Origin: Triparma columacea | Taxonomy: Eukaryota; Sar; Bolidophyceae; Parmales; Triparmaceae | Direction of reading: 5' to 3' | Assembly (NCBI GenBank): GCA_030267965.1 | Contig: BRYA01001260.1 | Span: 1-33,039 of the forward strand | Length of the DNA: 33,039 nt | Notes under the pieces: model-generated | Seen by the model: the letters and a program-made list of their open reading frames with translations, nothing else | What the model was told of the DNA's origin: nothing | Database searches by the model: none | Shown here: in pieces, positions 32,901 to 33,039 of the stretch | Position numbering within the stretch: the stretch's first letter is position 1 | Layout: the number at the start of each line of letters is the position of its first letter | Position numbers and translations under genes: made by a program

Positions 32901-32901
32901 A
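26941..32901 (+). CDS. Intronless 1986-aa protein: three START-like segments plus two polytopic (XK-related-like) membrane units
   Basis: This is one uninterrupted frame ending in TAA followed at once by TAG. Residues 1-125 are acidic and disordered. Two near-identical 234-residue START-like units follow (about 126-359 and 360-593), then a third, divergent one (about 635-750). START folds bind lipids. The rest is two copies of a membrane unit (about 779-1335 and 1388-1940) with 8-10 hydrophobic segments each. The copies share GLKARVTVGA, LxTDVYVTxMFW, YGYFKASLASLA, FAEAIPGVIIQLMAI, DFWYWIP and TSIVQFRHP. The order TDVY, wide hydrophobic spans, then AEAIPGVIIQL and a SYD segment recalls XK-related scramblases (DxxTD, EsaPQLxLQL), but only as a pattern. 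Both copies end in RRRES, RRASVDA. The absence of introns and the AT-rich sequence set it apart from its neighbours. Function is unknown; a lipid-binding/moving membrane protein is inferred. Confidence 0.85.
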   Translation: MYTDFQHPVEVIMEGEVEADVGLEGDIGTIDDGPQLPSSPERAHSGVFRPTSSSPAVSQMAEKGRNDVEAQDEGVIEVAEEENEAKEGSEEAMAPDDLDNAENLEGKKAEGIQLSPVSVGDTEQTDEEIDQAAMEALANIIRNEPQDYSEEEEAVVRDGKEFYRKCMASKKFKKLKISDPKVKMKAVHLEGESLVIAMCEAVIDASLAECVAYEFIKDSRQRQAKLGKKYMAIETKKQNSHSQLYLNRRSLGVRGFSDREWRAFCTWQIEEGGKKCWTVYKDTDMLNEDFPLSSQTVHASGRTTWMFEALTTTAGVPQTKVIFASKVDIKGSVPSFIMNRLSTGYASNMIELRKKFYQSDDKIDKAALEYLANIIKNEPQDYTKEEGAVMRDGKEFYGKSMTSNKFKNLKSPDPRVKMKAVHLEGESLVVGVCEAVVDASLAECVAYEFIKDSRQRRAKLGKKYKAIETKKQNSHSQLYLNRRSLGVRGFSDREWRSFICWQKEEGDKVCWTVYKDTNLLDEDFPLSSQIVLATVRTTWMFEALTTIGGVPQTKVIFASKVDIKGSVPSFVMNRLVTGYASNMIELRKKFDKSKEIATFNRQQIIAKFEEIAIEGAPGIESHFDEIEGAQEISSGLTGQALKAEKGMGWGKSSITVRASNKEVAAFFWDLKSEVDSKLELHNINNKTLVATVEHKGHFTAAKFCEVDQNKTEVVLVTRQEGSRKATSKQSVIKHLSIATDAAYYFDNLLKSTEAREQDGRRFGEQLMERVKRKNIGDSKVEVVRDFIAANRTLREISEQHGFMRTMLYAVVMNKLKRRATDEGEDDSEEEARGWEIGSAMTATMLTTLTAAHAVDEWAHQFTEVQKVMNEQVWLRPMLEEIVMNLFMKSMLGLKARVTVGAATSMVDLVTDVYVTNMFWREKKYGYFKASLASLAVSIGLQMLFVWAQNRNLGVLRVLKEWFPILIGFKPAVDAYRVATGAKQEAGHAADPMYEMTVMKGIEMFAEAIPGVIIQLMAIATSDKEVGNSAWLSVAVSAITTGFASATISYDFDTDPVRREQVPDFYGYVPANPTKRSIIFVAMMFFSAGMLVIRCMTIVALGLLGGRWVSLYVGADMLLYLLVKVLRGDFWYWIPAGGNVEIASSIVARLMVKVVTDFTSIVQFRHPYELGGMYWMFGFVLTMGSLPIAIILAERKDIEEEGLKLALVVEELVIPFTVVSFAIFLYSLERKYLSTFYSFQRGKDLTVKNFRYGKEDASKAAYTFQMSKHHWKSIEEEVKAWVKANWDRWEEEKPDWLDDAMRARVPVQYIPESGDARRRESARRASVDAGAEGGLRASVGLDNGGALIASHAVNDTTKDYAGLDPKQIGQLLGEQLLGALSFRKKGMTKEEAVRSFIGKNYILGQAAEKYVFVTPMLGSIINNKLRTLRKVEVKAVELGEKEGREIGESLARSLAINTQPVAAVDAFILNFPALQELDEEYEWFRPMLETISYKLLEEVPWGLKARVTVGAITSIVDLLTDVYVTYMFWSDKKYGYFKASLASLAASIGIQMLFVWFQNRKFGTMGVLREWFPILIGFKPAVDAYRVATGAKQQVGAAVDPMFEMTAMKVSEMFAEAIPGVIIQLMAIASSDKDVGTSAWLSVTVSAITTGFASATISYDYDTDPAKREYAPDFYGYIPAKASKRTVVFVSMMLFTAGMLLIRCTTIVLLGLIGGSWAFLYIGADLCLYILVKILRGDFWYWIPFGGNVEIVSSILLRVLVKTIVDFTSIVQFRHPNEVGGAYWLFGLLLTMGSLPVSIYVASPYVDERAIDIASLIVKFFIPITTLCFAVFFWNIEKKYLHTFWSTQRSKDMSMAYFLEGKSDEMKFGVLWMSRHHWVSIEGEIRKWVQLNWAKWEEEKPEWLTDVMKAKVPVDFIPADGDARRRESVRRASVDAEAEGGIAGALGASIRRASVGGADGGDIIGVGDGKVKVSSVMPVEDEDGESD
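27316..28719 (+). repeat. Tandem 702-bp direct repeat (START-like unit x2)
   Basis: Units 27316-28017 and 28018-28719 align without gaps at DNA level. Long stretches are identical, for instance the region coding VIFASKVDIKGSVPSF and that coding NRRSLGVRGFSDREWR. Differences cluster at the unit starts and middle. This is a recent in-frame duplication or a pair kept alike by gene conversion. Confidence 0.9.
29275..32760 (+). repeat. Diverged duplication of the membrane unit (29275-30945 and 31102-32760)
   Basis: The second copy lies 1827 bp after the first through most of its length, changing to 1821 bp near the end. Protein motifs are well conserved (TSIVQFRHP, DFWYWIP, YGYFKASLASLA), while synonymous positions differ freely. 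The duplication is therefore older than that of the START-like units. Confidence 0.85.
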
Positions 32902-33039
32902 TAGGGCAGCAACATTTGTAGAACAAATTGATTTGATTTGGTATTGTTGTGATTATTGTAGAGGCTAAGGGCTGGACAACAAAACGGCCCAAGTGTCTTA
33001 AAAGGGGGGTGTTTTAAGACACTTGGAGTGTGTGGATTT
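32902..33039. other. 3' region of the giant gene
   Basis: This AT-rich 3' sequence with TTG-rich stretches leads into the hairpin described separately. The window ends before any further gene. Confidence 0.5.
32989..33026. repeat. Perfect 15-bp inverted repeat (hairpin)
   Basis: The left arm CCAAGTGTCTTAAAA (32989-33003) and right arm TTTTAAGACACTTGG (33012-33026) are exact reverse complements around an 8-nt loop GGGGGGTG. It lies 87 bp after the stop codon. It could form in the 3' UTR RNA or mark a small transposon-derived palindrome. Confidence 0.85.

Noticed and set aside
32902..33039. Transposon end at the terminal hairpin
   Set aside because: Only one palindrome, with no second terminus, target duplication or transposase in view.
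1..33039. Bacterial or organellar origin
   Set aside because: Multiple phase-consistent GT-AG introns and nuclear eukaryotic gene families throughout.

Overview
The window is nuclear DNA of a eukaryote. Every multi-exon gene reads through short GT-AG introns with consistent phase, genes lie about 70-600 bp apart on alternating strands, and the proteins are eukaryotic (MRE11, ABCC transporter, REEP/DP1, rhomboid, ERD2-related protein, SET-domain methyltransferase, multi-C2 protein). Gene density, short introns, a plant-type ERD2-related protein and plant-MCTP-like membrane segments suggest a compact algal genome. My best guess is a photosynthetic stramenopile (bolidophyte, diatom or pelagophyte type), but this is inference and no marker gene fixes it. 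All exon models were assembled by hand from splice sites and reading frame.

Layout: 1-175, 3' end of an unrecognised plus-strand gene. 292-3239 minus, MRE11 (7 exons, 729 aa). 3477-8327 plus, full-length ABCC/MRP transporter (6 exons, 1449 aa). 8423-9211 minus, unknown 262-aa protein. 9545-10285 plus, REEP/DP1/Yop1 ER-shaping protein. 10535-12037 minus, methylenetetrahydrofolate-reductase-like protein with a C-terminal membrane anchor. 12231-13193 plus, rhomboid protease with a p97-binding-type motif. 13350-14836 plus, ERD2-related protein. 14906-20956 minus, 1807-aa SET methyltransferase with cysteine-rich, PHD-like and several Tudor-like modules. 21298-26325 plus, 1567-aa C1/C2/PH membrane protein. 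26941-32901 plus, intronless 1986-aa protein with START-like repeats and a duplicated polytopic membrane unit. The window ends in a perfect 15-bp hairpin.

There is no operon-like logic. Five genes (9.5-14.8 kb and 21.3-32.9 kb) encode proteins of the ER/secretory or lipid-handling membranes, which may be chance. Four divergent gene pairs share short 5' regions of 193-341 bp.

The most unusual object is the 26.9-32.9 kb gene. Three START-like lipid-binding segments, two of them near-identical 702-bp tandem copies, are joined to two copies of a roughly 550-residue multi-spanning unit whose motifs recall XK-related scramblases. If that reading is right, this would be a fused lipid-binding/lipid-moving protein. 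Other points worth checking are a perfect VIM (RX5AAX2R) on the rhomboid, introns sharing a common 3' end, and the multi-Tudor SET protein.
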